From: JBBRNH01 sp038230415
GTDB lineage: Bacteria > Bacteroidota > Bacteroidia > Cytophagales > Spirosomataceae
Reading direction: 5' to 3'
NCBI GenBank assembly: GCA_038230415.1
Contig: JBBRNH010000019.1
Coordinates: forward strand, 9,200-73,199
Length of the DNA: 64,000 nt
Below, in pieces: positions 13,583 through 23,713 of the stretch; within the stretch, counting starts at the first letter, position 1, and every line of letters begins with the position of its first letter. Under the pieces are notes generated by a model. That model saw only the letters and a program-made list of their open reading frames with translations, did no database searches and was not told the DNA's origin. A program made the position numbers and the translations under genes.

Positions 13583-15964
13583 ATGTTTAAAAACTACCTT
13601 AAAATCGCCCTCCGAACCCTGTGGCGCAACCGACTCTTTACCACGATCAACGTGCTGGGCCTGTCGGTCGGGCTGGCCTGCGTGGTGGTGCTGGTGCTGT
13701 TTGCCCAGAAGTGCCTGACCTGGGACACTCAACATGCCAACCTCGACCGGATTTATTCCATCCAGACCTCCTCCGGCGGGGAAACCTACAACCAGACCGT
13801 TTATCCGCTGCTCGGCCAACTCCTGCACGACTACCCCGAAATCGAGACCGGCACGCACATCCAGCACTGGAATAACCCCTGGATCGAGTACCGGGGCAAG
13901 AGCGTTCAGCAATCGACGGACTACGTGGACTCGACGTTTTTCCGGGTCTTTTCGTTTGCCTTTAAATACGGCGACCCGGCTACGGCGTTGCAAAATCGCT
14001 ATTCGGTGGTGCTGAACGAGAACGTGGCCGAATCGCTGTTTGGCGCGGCAAACCCGGTGGGTAAACACGTGACCGTCAATGACACGCTCCAATTCACTGT
14101 AACGGGGGTGTTGGCTAAACTGCCGGCCAATTCGTCGTTGCAGTTTTCGGTCCTGATGCCAGCCGCCAACCTGATGGCCGATGCCGGATTCCGGCAAAAC
14201 GCCGACTGGTTCAACACCTTCGCCACCGTGTTTGTGCTGCTCCGGCCCGATGCCGACAAAGCCCGGCTCGACGCTAAGTTTCCGCTGTTAGTCAAGCGGC
14301 ATTTTGCGGGCGACGCTCAGAAGCGCGTCCTGCGGCTGAACCCGTTCAAGGATTTTATCTATACCGAGAATCCGGCATTTGCGGGCCTCATCAACGCCAT
14401 AATCGCCATTGCCGCGTTTTTGCTGCTCATCATCAGCATCAATCTCATTAATCTTAACATGGCCTCGGCCCTGCCCCGCGCCAAAGAAGTAGCGATGCGG
14501 CAGGTGGTGGGTGCCACCAAACGATTAGTGCTGAATCAGTTCTGGATCGAGTCGGGGATGGTGGTGGCGGTGTCGCTGGGGTTTTCGGTGCTGTTTGCCG
14601 TGTATTTCCTGATTCCGCACTTCAACGATCTCCGCGAGGGAAAGATGCAGTTGGCCATCGTCTGGGCAACGGATTACCCCACGATTCTGACCGTGCTGGG
14701 TCTGGCCTTAGCCGTTGCGCTGGTGGCCGGCACCGCCCCGGCCCTGTTTCTGATGCGGCTGAAAACAACCGAAGCCGTGAAGGGCAAAATCTCGGCCAGT
14801 CCGCGCAGCGGGGTCTTCCGGCAAAACGCGCTGATTGTGGTGCAGTTCGCGCTGGCGGTGCTGTTTATCCTCGGCACGATTGGGATGCGCGAGCAGATCG
14901 AATACATGAAAAACGCGGATTTGGGCTACGACAAAACCAACGTCCTGGTCTTTAAAACCGACCTCGCCTACCGCAACTCAACGGCTGCTGTGGCGCAGGG
15001 GCGGGCCATTATGAACGGGCTTCGCCAGAACCCGAATGTGCTGTCGTTCACGAGTTCGGAACTGACCCCGGCCCAGTATTACAACAACTTCAACAGTTAC
15101 TACCCCGACGGCAACGAAGCCCGGAAGGTGAACATCCGGCACGTGCCGGGCGCGGTGAATTACACCGAAACGTTTAAAATCCCAATGGTGGAGGGCCGAA
15201 ACGTCTCCGATGCTACACCCGCCGACTCGGCTAACCGGGCGGTGGTGCTGAACGAGTCAGCTATGCGGGCCTTTGGCTGGACAACGGCGGTGGGCAAAAA
15301 ACTCCGCCAGCAAAACGACGACGGGGTGTTCACCGTCGTCGGCGTAACAAAAGACTACCACTACCGCGACCTCAAAGACCGGGTTGGGCCGATGTTGCAG
15401 TGGTACAGTGGCCGCGAGCGATTGAGTACGTTCCTGTCGGTGCGGCTGAATGATGCGGCCAACGCCCCGGCCCTAATTCGGGATATGGAAGCGCAGTTCA
15501 AAAAGATTCCGGCCCGGCGGTCGCTGTCATACACGTACTTGGCCGACGAGGTGGCGAAAGCCTACGAGCCCATCAACAACGCCTGGCGCATCGTCAGTTT
15601 CGTGACCATGATTGCGGTGCTGACGGCCTGCGCGGGCATTTTTGGGCTGATTACGCTCGTGGCCCGGCGACGCACCAAAGAGATTGGCGTTCGCAAAGTG
15701 CTGGGAGCCAGCGTGTTGAGCGTTGCCCTGTTGCTCTCGTCCGATTTCCTGAAATTGGTGGGTATCGCCATTCTGATTGCGGGGCCGGCGGGCTGGTGGC
15801 TGGGTCAGAAGCTGCTCGGTTACTGGGCCTACCACATCGAACCGCAGTGGTGGTATTTGGTGGTGGCGGCACTGCTGGCGGTGGGCATCGCCTTCATATC
15901 GGTTGTGTTTCAGGCCCTGAAGGCGGCTTTGGCGAATCCGGTGACGAGTTTGCGGAGTGAATAA
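13583..15964 (+). CDS. FtsX/MacB-type ABC permease 3
   Basis: 793 residues and the most divergent permease here: start MFKNYLKIALRTLWRNRLFT, central motif SINLINLNMASALPRAKEVA with MRQVVGATKR, final motif RRRTKEIGVRKVLGASVLSV, end ALKAALANPVTSLRSE. Periplasmic parts (about 45-270 and 445-680) share little with the others. Its coding strand appears richer in GC than its neighbours by eye. Part of block A; the 43-bp gap upstream holds only the Uma2 promoter, so it is probably read from further upstream. Substrate unknown. Confidence 0.92.
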   Translation: MFKNYLKIALRTLWRNRLFTTINVLGLSVGLACVVVLVLFAQKCLTWDTQHANLDRIYSIQTSSGGETYNQTVYPLLGQLLHDYPEIETGTHIQHWNNPWIEYRGKSVQQSTDYVDSTFFRVFSFAFKYGDPATALQNRYSVVLNENVAESLFGAANPVGKHVTVNDTLQFTVTGVLAKLPANSSLQFSVLMPAANLMADAGFRQNADWFNTFATVFVLLRPDADKARLDAKFPLLVKRHFAGDAQKRVLRLNPFKDFIYTENPAFAGLINAIIAIAAFLLLIISINLINLNMASALPRAKEVAMRQVVGATKRLVLNQFWIESGMVVAVSLGFSVLFAVYFLIPHFNDLREGKMQLAIVWATDYPTILTVLGLALAVALVAGTAPALFLMRLKTTEAVKGKISASPRSGVFRQNALIVVQFALAVLFILGTIGMREQIEYMKNADLGYDKTNVLVFKTDLAYRNSTAAVAQGRAIMNGLRQNPNVLSFTSSELTPAQYYNNFNSYYPDGNEARKVNIRHVPGAVNYTETFKIPMVEGRNVSDATPADSANRAVVLNESAMRAFGWTTAVGKKLRQQNDDGVFTVVGVTKDYHYRDLKDRVGPMLQWYSGRERLSTFLSVRLNDAANAPALIRDMEAQFKKIPARRSLSYTYLADEVAKAYEPINNAWRIVSFVTMIAVLTACAGIFGLITLVARRRTKEIGVRKVLGASVLSVALLLSSDFLKLVGIAILIAGPAGWWLGQKLLGYWAYHIEPQWWYLVVAALLAVGIAFISVVFQALKAALANPVTSLRSE

Positions 15965-15986
15965 TCAGCGGTGTAGCTGACTTCTG

Positions 15987-16478
15987 TCAGGCAAAGACAG
16001 TGGACAGGGGAAGCTCAAAACCCGTTGCCTGATCAACCAGCGTATCATCATGATGGAAAAAGTGGTAGTGACCGGGCCGGTCGAAAACCATCACGGCCCG
16101 CAAAACCGGCAACACAATCCAGCAGGATTTAGCACCGAACTGGAAGTAAACGTGGGTCTTAGCCACCATCTCTTCCGGTCCGGCGTCCCGGTTGCTTTGA
16201 GACGGGGACTGAATCTCGATGCAGGTCAGCGGTGGGTCGGGTCGTTTGGCCGGTTCGTTGTCATAATCCAGTTTGATACTGGCCGGATAAACCAATACAT
16301 CCGGTGTGGTGCTGTCGGGTTGGGTCGCCAGCGAGGTTTCAGACATGATTCGGTGTGTAGTCCGGTAGCGGAGTTTTAATTCAAACGATAGATTGGCCTG
16401 AATCGAACCATGAACGGCGTTGGGCATAGGTTTTCCTCTATCAAGTTCGTAGGGCAAGCGATCAACGATGGCCTCCAT
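15987..16478 (-). CDS. Uma2-family protein
   Basis: 163 residues, start MEAIVDRLPYELDRGKPMPN. TPDVLVYPA, LTCIEIQSPSQ and K in EMVAKTHVYF give the D-E-K core; SCWIVLP and the ATGFELPLSTVF ending are typical. The subgroup carrying ELDRGKPMP / ELDRNKPMP and QSxSQS includes the gene at 33664. It ends 22 bp after permease 3 and starts 60 bp before permease 4, leftward. Confidence 0.86.
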   Translation of the reverse strand: MEAIVDRLPYELDRGKPMPNAVHGSIQANLSFELKLRYRTTHRIMSETSLATQPDSTTPDVLVYPASIKLDYDNEPAKRPDPPLTCIEIQSPSQSNRDAGPEEMVAKTHVYFQFGAKSCWIVLPVLRAVMVFDRPGHYHFFHHDDTLVDQATGFELPLSTVFA

Positions 16479-16512
16479 AAGCAGTATGCCGCCAAAGCGG
16501 ACGAGTTTTTTT

Positions 16513-16520
16513 CAAAGATA
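16513..16520 (-). promoter_or_regulatory. Uma2 promoter -7 box
   Basis: TATCTTTG on the minus strand followed by a run of A and ACTCG, the conserved leader of most Uma2 genes here; 34 bases from the ATG at 16478. Confidence 0.68.
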
Positions 16521-16538
16521 CCCAAAACCAATAAAATC

Positions 16539-18950
16539 ATGTTCAGAAACTACCTCAAAATCGTCGGACGGACCCTGCTCCGCAACAAAGTGTATTCGGC
16601 TATCAACATTGTTGGTCTCGCTGTCGGGCTTGCCTCTTGCCTGCTCATTGTGCTTTATGTGAGCGATGAACTCAGCTACGACCGCTATAACGCCAAAGCC
16701 GACCGGACTTACCGCCTGAATACGGATGCTAAATTTGGTGGAAGCACCGTTGAATTAGCCGTTACGCCCGATCCGCTTGGCCCAACGCTTAAACAGGATT
16801 ACCCACAGGTAGAGCAGTTTGTCCGGCTGCACCATCGCGGTATGTGGCTCGTCAGGCTGGCCGGTTCACCAACGGCTATCAGCGAGGATAACATCACCTT
16901 TGCCGACTCGACCCTGTTCGATGTGTTTACGCTGCCCCTCATTGCCGGTAATCCGAAGCGGGCATTGGCCGAACCGAACACCGTTGTTATCACCGAATCG
17001 GCGGCCAAACGCCATTTCGGGAGCCAGAACCCAATGGGACAGACACTGTTATTAGGCGATCAGCCGTACCGAATAACGGGCCTCATGCGCGATATGCCCG
17101 CGAATTCCCACTTCCGGGCCGACATTTTCCCAACCATGCTCAACGATGATTACCAGTGGGGACAGTGGTTGAGCACTAACCACTACACCTATATCGTGCT
17201 TAGACCCGGCACCGACCCGGTGGTATTTACCCGTAATCTCGACGCGGTGGTAGAGAAATATTGTAGTCCGGTATTGATGAAAGAAGTTGGCGTAACCATA
17301 GCCCAGTTCCGGCAGTCGGGCAATCGGTTTCGGTTATGGATGATGCCCCTGACTGACCTGCACCTGCGCTCGAAGCAAACCATTGAAATGATGGCACCGG
17401 GCGATATCCAGTACGTTTATGTTTTTTCGGTGGTGGCGTTGTTTATCTTGCTCATTGCCTGCGTGAATTTCATGAATCTGGCTACGGCGCGGGCCTCCAT
17501 GCGAGCTAAAGAAGTGGGCGTTCGCAAAGTGCTTGGCTCCGAACGGCAGCAATTGATTGGGCAGTTCATGACCGAATCGGTTCTGACAACGACGGTTGCG
17601 CTGGGTCTGGCCTTGCTGCTGGTGGTGGTTGCCCTGCCCTTGTTTAACAACGTGGCCGCCAAAACACTGCGCTGGCAGGGTTTGCTCGCACCCGGCTGGT
17701 TGGCCGCGTTAGCCGCCGTGCCGGTGGTGGTAGGTGGGCTGGCGGGTAGCTATCCGGCTCTGTTTCTATCCGCCTTTCAGCCCATACAGGTCTTGACCGG
17801 CAAACGAACTGCGGGTATCCGGGGGCTGAGTCTGCGGAGTGCGCTGGTGGTGTTTCAGTTCAGCACGTCGGCGCTGCTCATCATTGGCACCCTCGTGGTT
17901 TATCGCCAACTGACCTACATCAAGACCCGGAACCTGGGCTTCGACCGCGCCCATGTACTGACCGTCAGCACAAACGGCTCAAAACAGGATGAGTCGTTTC
18001 GGCAGGAAGTGTTAAAGTTGCCCGGTGTTGTGAGTGGTACATTGTCTGGCTTTTTGCCCGTTCCGTCAGACCGTTCAAGCGTTCCTTTGTTCCCGATGGG
18101 CGAAACCGATCAGAAAAAAGCCGTCACGACGCAACGCTGGACGGTGGACTACGACTACATAAAAACGCTGGGGATGCAGATGGCGCAGGGTCGTAATTTC
18201 TCGCCCGCGTTCGGGGCCGATTCGTCGGGGGTTGTTCTGAATGAGACCGCCGTCAAACTTTTTGGCTTTACGAATCCCATTGGTCAGCGGGTTGATGTAT
18301 TTCAGGGTCCCGGTCGGCGTAAAACGTTTACGGTTGTTGGGGTGGTGCGAAATTTCAATTATGAGTCATTGCGCCAGCAGGTGGGGGCGGTGGCTCTTTT
18401 TCTGGGGAGGGATCCCGGTTCGGCTTCGTTCCGGCTCGACAAGGCAGATGTACCCACCCTGCTAACGCAGATCGAATCGAAGTGGAAGCAGTTGATGCCC
18501 GGTCAACCTTTCAGCTATCAGTTTATGGATGATCGGTTTGATTACGTGTACCGCGCCGAGCAGCGAGTAAGTACGCTCATCTTATCGTTTGCTGTGCTGG
18601 CTATTTTGATTGCCTGTCTCGGTCTGTTCGGGTTAGCATCGTTCACCGCCGAAGCCCGCACTAAAGAGATTGGGGTGCGTAAAGTGCTGGGTGCCAGCGT
18701 TGCCAGTATTGTAACGCTGTTGTCAAAAGATTTCCTGAAACTCGTACTCATTGCTATTGTCATTGCCAGCCCGATTGCGTGGTGGGCCATGAATCGCTGG
18801 TTGCAGGACTTCGCCTACCGCATCAACATCGAGTGGTGGGTATTTGCGCTGGCGGGTCTGCTGTCGGTAGGCATCGCGCTGTTGACGGTGAGTTTTCAGA
18901 GTATCCGGGCCGCGCTGATGAACCCGGTCAAATCATTGAGAAGCGAATAA
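16539..18950 (+). CDS. FtsX/MacB-type ABC permease 4
   Basis: 803 residues from ATG 16539, where the family start MFRNYLKIVGRTLLRNKVYS begins; a longer frame from 16410 would run through the Uma2 gene and is not supported. Central motif VNFMNLATARASMRAKEVGV, final motif EARTKEIGVRKVLGASVASI. The last 100 or so residues are nearly identical to those of permease 6 (27860) although the first halves differ, which suggests gene conversion of the 3' end. Last gene of block A; the next gene is leftward and 19 bp away, with no clear terminator in between. Confidence 0.92.
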   Translation: MFRNYLKIVGRTLLRNKVYSAINIVGLAVGLASCLLIVLYVSDELSYDRYNAKADRTYRLNTDAKFGGSTVELAVTPDPLGPTLKQDYPQVEQFVRLHHRGMWLVRLAGSPTAISEDNITFADSTLFDVFTLPLIAGNPKRALAEPNTVVITESAAKRHFGSQNPMGQTLLLGDQPYRITGLMRDMPANSHFRADIFPTMLNDDYQWGQWLSTNHYTYIVLRPGTDPVVFTRNLDAVVEKYCSPVLMKEVGVTIAQFRQSGNRFRLWMMPLTDLHLRSKQTIEMMAPGDIQYVYVFSVVALFILLIACVNFMNLATARASMRAKEVGVRKVLGSERQQLIGQFMTESVLTTTVALGLALLLVVVALPLFNNVAAKTLRWQGLLAPGWLAALAAVPVVVGGLAGSYPALFLSAFQPIQVLTGKRTAGIRGLSLRSALVVFQFSTSALLIIGTLVVYRQLTYIKTRNLGFDRAHVLTVSTNGSKQDESFRQEVLKLPGVVSGTLSGFLPVPSDRSSVPLFPMGETDQKKAVTTQRWTVDYDYIKTLGMQMAQGRNFSPAFGADSSGVVLNETAVKLFGFTNPIGQRVDVFQGPGRRKTFTVVGVVRNFNYESLRQQVGAVALFLGRDPGSASFRLDKADVPTLLTQIESKWKQLMPGQPFSYQFMDDRFDYVYRAEQRVSTLILSFAVLAILIACLGLFGLASFTAEARTKEIGVRKVLGASVASIVTLLSKDFLKLVLIAIVIASPIAWWAMNRWLQDFAYRINIEWWVFALAGLLSVGIALLTVSFQSIRAALMNPVKSLRSE

Positions 18951-18969
18951 GAGGCTATACCCGCCCCAC

Positions 18970-20208
18970 TCAGCGTAATTGCGCCCGGTAGGTTCGGCCA
19001 CGCCATTGCGTGGGTACCCGGCCAGCCGACAGAAAAATGCGCAGCACGGCCAGCGGGTCCAGCAGGGGCGACAGCCAGTAGCCTATCCCAACGCTGGCCC
19101 CCGTCCAGGTGTAGCAGTGAGCGGTAGCTACGTGCAGAATCAGCCGCAGACCCAGCAACAGGGCGTTCAGGCCGAGCAGGGCCAGTGCCACCCACGAGTA
19201 GGTCACGCCCGTCAGAACGCCCAACGCCAAGCCACCCAGCACCAGGATGGGCAGAGCCTGGACGCTCAACAACAGGTGCAGATCGCTGCGGAGCTGGCGG
19301 GCGGTAGAGGCATCTTTCAGGTCGAGCGAGCGGCCCCACTCGCGCCAGGTCTCGGCCACGCCCTCATACATCCGAACCTGGATGAGTTGCGCCCCGTCGA
19401 GCATCTGCACCCGGAAACCGGCTTTGGCGACGGCGCGGGCCAGTGTCACATCGTCGCAGAACGAGCTGCGGGCGCAGGCATAGCCGCCCACCGCGTCCAG
19501 AACCGCCCGTCGGCTCAAAAAACATTGGCCGTTAGCCAGCACCTGCTGCTCTGTAGCCGGGCCGTTGCCCCAACTGTTGGTCCGGTAGAGCAGCGTGGTG
19601 AGCAGGGCCGCGTGCAGGGCCGCTTCGCCCGCCGACCGCACGATGAACCGGGGCGACAACGACACCAAATCGCAGGCATCCTGCCGGGCCTTGGTGACGA
19701 GTGTTTTAACTAAGCCCGGCTGCGGGCGGGTGTCGGCATCAATGCCCAGCACATACTGGCTCCGGGGCGAACTCTGCCGGTAGCCGTAGTGCAAAGCCCA
19801 GGGCCGCCCCACCCAGCCCGGCGGCAGGGGCGTGTCGGTCAGGAGTTTGATGCGGGCATCGCGTTGAGCGTACTGCCGGACGAGGTCGCGGGTGCCATCC
19901 TGCGAATCACTGTCGATGATGAGAATCTCGCGCACTTCGGAGCCTTGCTGCATCAGACCCAACAGGCAGGGTTCCAGCCGATGCACCTCGTTCAGGGTAG
20001 GCACCAGCACACTAACGCTGCCCACGAGCGAGGGGTCGGGGGGCAACGGGTCTGGCCGGAGCGGGGTGGGGCCAACGGGCGGATGCCGAAACGCGGTTTC
20101 TATCAGGTGCAACAGCAGGCGAACGGCAGCAGGAAGCTGGAACACCAGCAGGGCGGCAAACAACAGATCAGGCAACGACAACGTAAAAAGAACAGACTGC
20201 CAATTCAT
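18970..20208 (-). CDS. Membrane glycosyltransferase, family 2 (carotenoid/hopanoid type)
   Basis: 412 residues from ATG 20208 (MNWQSVLFTLSLPDLLFAAL); the frame upstream is low in recognisable sequence. One N-terminal membrane segment, GT-A domain with VSVLVPTLNEV, IIDSDSQDGT, the phrase PLPPGWVGRPWALHYG, metal-binding DADT (157-160) and CDDVTLAR, then about four C-terminal membrane segments. The PPGWVGKPWA phrase is shared by carotenoid (CruC/CrtQ-like) and hopene-associated (HpnB) transferases. A carotenoid glycoside product would fit a pigmented Cytophagales. No carotenoid gene lies nearby, so the acceptor is open. Confidence 0.85.
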   Translation of the reverse strand: MNWQSVLFTLSLPDLLFAALLVFQLPAAVRLLLHLIETAFRHPPVGPTPLRPDPLPPDPSLVGSVSVLVPTLNEVHRLEPCLLGLMQQGSEVREILIIDSDSQDGTRDLVRQYAQRDARIKLLTDTPLPPGWVGRPWALHYGYRQSSPRSQYVLGIDADTRPQPGLVKTLVTKARQDACDLVSLSPRFIVRSAGEAALHAALLTTLLYRTNSWGNGPATEQQVLANGQCFLSRRAVLDAVGGYACARSSFCDDVTLARAVAKAGFRVQMLDGAQLIQVRMYEGVAETWREWGRSLDLKDASTARQLRSDLHLLLSVQALPILVLGGLALGVLTGVTYSWVALALLGLNALLLGLRLILHVATAHCYTWTGASVGIGYWLSPLLDPLAVLRIFLSAGRVPTQWRGRTYRAQLR

Positions 20209-20497
20209 AAGACTTGAGTGTAAACCGGTAGCGACCCGCCCAGCGCACCCGCGCCGGTTGGCGGGGCAGGCCGGACAACCGACTATACCTGAACAGATGG
20301 TAACGGTGTTCGGTTTGACGGACCGGCATACCCTTACTCTGTGGCCCGGTAGGGTAGTTGCCATACCCGCAATGATGCCCGATTGTTCTGCCGCGTAAGG
20401 TTAGCTGAACGTGGGGGCAGTATAACCGCCACTCATCCCAAAGCCGACACCCGTATCGCTAAAACTGCGTCTTTTGTGTGGTTCAACAAGCGCAGCG

Positions 20498-21550
20498 ATG
20501 AAGAGAAGATGGATTATCTTAAGGATGCTAACCGGGCTGCTGATCGGTCACACTCAGGCACAACCGGGCCTGAAAGGGACGTATTACAGCGGGACTAACT
20601 TCGAGACAAAAGTGCTGACCCGCATTGATCCGCAAATCAGTTTCGACTGGACGGGGCGCAGTCCGGTTTCCGGCCTCGGTAAGTCCTATTACTCTATCCG
20701 CTGGACGGGTAAACTGCTGGCACCGGTGTCGGGGCGGTACGTTTTCAACGCGAAGGTGGACGATGGTATTCGCATCTGGGTGGGCAACCGGCAGGTGATG
20801 GATGCCTGGCAACTGAACGATTCCAAACGGTTCACGGGTGCTGTAACGCTAAAGGCCGGGCAGTACTACGACCTGAAGATTGACTATTTCAACGACCTGC
20901 TGGGGGGCGTAATCGAGTTATTCTGGCAGCGTCCCGACGAGGTAAACCCGCCGTTCAGCAGCGGGAAGCCTATTTCCGGTCAGTACCTGTATCAGACAAT
21001 CCCCACTCCGCCTAAGCCTGTTGTTCCGCCAAAACCCACTACTAAACCTGCGGTGGTGGTTGCGCCCACCCCAAAACCTGCGCCGAAACCCGTTGTTGTG
21101 CCACCCAAACCAGAGTCAGTAGTGGCTGCGGTAATCCCTCCGGTAGTAGCCGCGCCGGAGAAAACCCCCGAAGCCCAGGCCCAGGCCGAAACGTTCGGGT
21201 CAGTCGAGACGGGTAAACTGCTGGTGCTGGAGAACGTCTTTTTCGAGCGCAGTACCTACGTGCTTCTCCCGGAGTCGTTTGCCGAGTTGGATAAGTTAGT
21301 GCGAACCCTGCGCCAGAACCCGGCCCTGCGCATCAGCATCGCCGGGCATACCGATAACGTGGGTGACCCCCGCCTGAACCAGTCCCTCTCAGAATACCGG
21401 GCGCGGGTGGTGGTGAATTACCTGACCCGGCATGGCATCGCCGACGACCGCGTCGGGGCAATGGGCTATGGTGGTTCGCGGCCCGTGGCTGATAATGATA
21501 CAGAAACGGGTCGGGCCAGAAACCGGCGGGTGGAATTTATCGTAAAATGA
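20498..21550 (+). CDS. Secreted PA14-OmpA fusion protein
   Basis: 350 residues from ATG 20498. Signal peptide (1-22, ending AQA-type), PA14 domain (about 23-135, with GKLLAPVSGRYVFNAKVDDG and the Asp-rich IRIWVGN loop), a Pro/Lys/Val-rich linker (about 145-215), and an OmpA-C domain (about 230-350, with ISIAGHTDNVGDPRLNQSLS and NRRVEFIVK) that should bind peptidoglycan. PA14 domains usually bind glycans, so this may tether a carbohydrate or matrix to the cell wall. It precedes a serine hydrolase and is divergent from the glycosyltransferase. The 289-bp gap before it holds no clear gene or site. Confidence 0.88.
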   Translation: MKRRWIILRMLTGLLIGHTQAQPGLKGTYYSGTNFETKVLTRIDPQISFDWTGRSPVSGLGKSYYSIRWTGKLLAPVSGRYVFNAKVDDGIRIWVGNRQVMDAWQLNDSKRFTGAVTLKAGQYYDLKIDYFNDLLGGVIELFWQRPDEVNPPFSSGKPISGQYLYQTIPTPPKPVVPPKPTTKPAVVVAPTPKPAPKPVVVPPKPESVVAAVIPPVVAAPEKTPEAQAQAETFGSVETGKLLVLENVFFERSTYVLLPESFAELDKLVRTLRQNPALRISIAGHTDNVGDPRLNQSLSEYRARVVVNYLTRHGIADDRVGAMGYGGSRPVADNDTETGRARNRRVEFIVK

Positions 21551-21616
21551 GTCAAAAATGAGTTCGCTTATGCAATTTGCCTTTGTCTTGCATCCTGAAC
21601 TAAACGCACTCGGTCT

Positions 21617-23080
21617 ATGAAACTCTTAGTTACTGCTCTTCTCCTTTTATGGCTCGTTCCGATGCTGTTTGGCCAAACCCAACCCCTCACGCCCGATGTG
21701 GCCCGAAGAATTCAGCAAGTCGAAAACACCCTGATGCCCGGTGTGCAACTTGCGGGAGAACCACCAGTACACTACACGCTGGCCGAGCGAATGCGGCTGA
21801 TGAAAATCCCGGCGGTGAGTATCGCTGTGGTCAATAACGGCAAACTTGAGTGGGCAAAGGCGTATGGCTATCGAAGCACCGACAGCCTGCAACGGGCCGA
21901 TACCCAAACGCTGTTTCAGGCTGCATCGGTCAGCAAACCGATTGCGGCATTTGGTGCCCTGACCGTAGTGGAACGGGGCAAATTAGGGTTGGATACAGAC
22001 ATCAACCAGTATCTGAAAAGCTGGCATACCAAACCGTCTCCGTTTAGCAGCCAGAAACCCATTACCCTCCGGGGGCTGCTCTCGCACACCGCCGGGCTAA
22101 CCGTGCATGGCTTTGGGGGCTACGCCAACGGGCGGGCCATTCCTACGGTGGTTCAAATTCTGAACGGCGAAAAACCGGCTAATTCGCCCCCCGTTGTGTC
22201 GGATACCGTGCCGGGTACACGGTCGCAGTATTCGGGGGGTGGGTACGTGGTGATGCAACAGGCCATTACCGACGTAACGGGCGAGACCTTCCCGGCATTT
22301 ATGCAAAAAACGGTGCTGACTCCCCTCGGCATGACGCACAGCACCTACGAGCAGCCGCTGCCCGAATCGCGGCAGACCAATGTCAGTGTGGCCCACTTTG
22401 GCAATGGCAAAAAAATCCCCGGCAACTGGAATACTTACCCCGAAATGGCTCCCGCCGGTCTGTGGACAACCCCTTCTGACTTGGCGCAGTACATTATCGA
22501 GGTGCAGCAGTCATTGCAGGGAAAAGGCAGTCATATACTGTCGGAGCCGATGACGAAGGCCATGCTCACCAATCAATTAGGCAGTCACGGTCTCGGCCCC
22601 GAAGTGCGGGGTAGCGGCAACGAACTGGTGTTCAGCCACAACGGGGGTAATGCCGGATATAGATGCCTGTTTTACGCGCTGGCTAAAACCGGGCAGGGCG
22701 TGGTTATCATGACCAATTCGGACCGGGGTATGGAGTTGATTGACGAACTGATGCGGAGCGTGTCCAATGCCTACGGTTGGGCGGAGTTCAGGCCCGTTAC
22801 CAAAAAGCTGGCACGGGTGGCCCCGCAAAAACTGGAGGCCATGACCGGACGCTATACGTTGCCCAACAAGCCTAACCTGGTGCTACACGTCTCGGTGGTG
22901 CAACAGGAGTTGCGGGTAAAACAAGGCTGGGATCGGTTTGAATTTACGCTGCAACCCGAATCGGACCGGGATTTTTTTGTGAAAGGCGATGGCGGTGCGT
23001 TCTCGTTTGCCGCTGCCCCCGACGGCACCATCACGGGCCTGACCGCCTTTGGCCGCGACTACTGGACCAAAGAAAAATAA
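21617..23080 (+). CDS. Beta-lactamase-family serine hydrolase
   Basis: 487 residues, signal peptide 1-19. S104-V-S-K107 is the SxxK nucleophile motif, Y205-S-G the second motif and H341-N-G the third (HxG in place of KTG), the layout of class C beta-lactamase and D-aminopeptidase/esterase relatives. LLSHTAGL near residue 154 is also diagnostic. A C-terminal beta domain (about 395-487, GRYTLPNKPNL) follows. Likely a periplasmic esterase or peptidase; true beta-lactam hydrolysis cannot be claimed. It reads from 66 bp after the PA14-OmpA gene and may share its transcript. Confidence 0.9.
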   Translation: MKLLVTALLLLWLVPMLFGQTQPLTPDVARRIQQVENTLMPGVQLAGEPPVHYTLAERMRLMKIPAVSIAVVNNGKLEWAKAYGYRSTDSLQRADTQTLFQAASVSKPIAAFGALTVVERGKLGLDTDINQYLKSWHTKPSPFSSQKPITLRGLLSHTAGLTVHGFGGYANGRAIPTVVQILNGEKPANSPPVVSDTVPGTRSQYSGGGYVVMQQAITDVTGETFPAFMQKTVLTPLGMTHSTYEQPLPESRQTNVSVAHFGNGKKIPGNWNTYPEMAPAGLWTTPSDLAQYIIEVQQSLQGKGSHILSEPMTKAMLTNQLGSHGLGPEVRGSGNELVFSHNGGNAGYRCLFYALAKTGQGVVIMTNSDRGMELIDELMRSVSNAYGWAEFRPVTKKLARVAPQKLEAMTGRYTLPNKPNLVLHVSVVQQELRVKQGWDRFEFTLQPESDRDFFVKGDGGAFSFAAAPDGTITGLTAFGRDYWTKEK

Positions 23081-23134
23081 CGACCTGACCGTATTGAATG
23101 AACCTGGTGAGGAGGAGTATGCGGAGTGAGTAAA

Positions 23135-23614
23135 TCAACCCTCAAAGATATCGGATAGCTCTAACTGAATCCCCGTAACGGGGTCAAGAACAGTGCCAGT
23201 AGAGAAATTAACCTGTTTGCGGTCGGGTAACAGAATCGAAACGGTTTGAACACTGGGAACAACTAACCAAACGGTTTTAACGCCCGCCGGGAAGTGTTTT
23301 TTGTAAATACCTTCGGTCAGGCTGTTCAGGCTTTGCTCCGGCGAGAGAATTTCGATGGTCGTCAGCGGCACATCCTGCACCACAATCTCGTCGGCCAGCC
23401 AGTTGGCTTTCCGCTTGGGCATAATACAAAGGTCAGGGCGGGTTTTGCCTGATGCAAAGCTGAAATCAAGTTCGGTCAGGATACTGTATTCATGGCGGTA
23501 AGCGACCATGAGTAAAAAGCCCAAACGGGTTTGTAAATCGGAATGATTGTAGCTCGACATTTTTTCGTCTTCTAATTCGTCGGTAATGATAGGGAGTTCA
23601 AGGAGGTCTTCCAT
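23135..23614 (-). CDS. Uma2-family protein
   Basis: 159 residues, start MEDLLELPIITDELEDEKMS. RPDLCIMPKRKANW, LTTIEILSPEQ and the Lys pair in EGIYKKHF give the D-E-K core, then VWLVVP and VTGIQLELSDIF. Unlike the others it follows a serine hydrolase and is divergent from a DUF4097 gene, so it is the one leftward Uma2 gene in the array not touching a permease. Its promoter box is the same. Confidence 0.85.
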   Translation of the reverse strand: MEDLLELPIITDELEDEKMSSYNHSDLQTRLGFLLMVAYRHEYSILTELDFSFASGKTRPDLCIMPKRKANWLADEIVVQDVPLTTIEILSPEQSLNSLTEGIYKKHFPAGVKTVWLVVPSVQTVSILLPDRKQVNFSTGTVLDPVTGIQLELSDIFEG

Positions 23615-23630
23615 AGCTGATACGTTTTCT

Positions 23631-23638
23631 CAAAGATA
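23631..23638 (-). promoter_or_regulatory. Uma2 promoter -7 box
   Basis: TATCTTTG on the minus strand, 16 bases before the ATG at 23614, followed by a short A-rich leader as at the other Uma2 genes. Confidence 0.68.
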
Positions 23639-23713
23639 GCAAAAAAACAGCTTTTTCTTTCCGGTGCAACGCCCGGCCCCGTTCGGGCATCTTTACCAAA
23701 AAACACAATCATT

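Noticed and set aside
16410..16538. Upstream extension of permease 4 (43 extra codons)
   Set aside because: It runs antisense through the start of the Uma2 gene; the family start is at 16539.
18979..19713. Rightward frame of 244 codons over the glycosyltransferase
   Set aside because: Gln/Ala/Arg-rich shadow of a GC-rich leftward gene with clear GT motifs.
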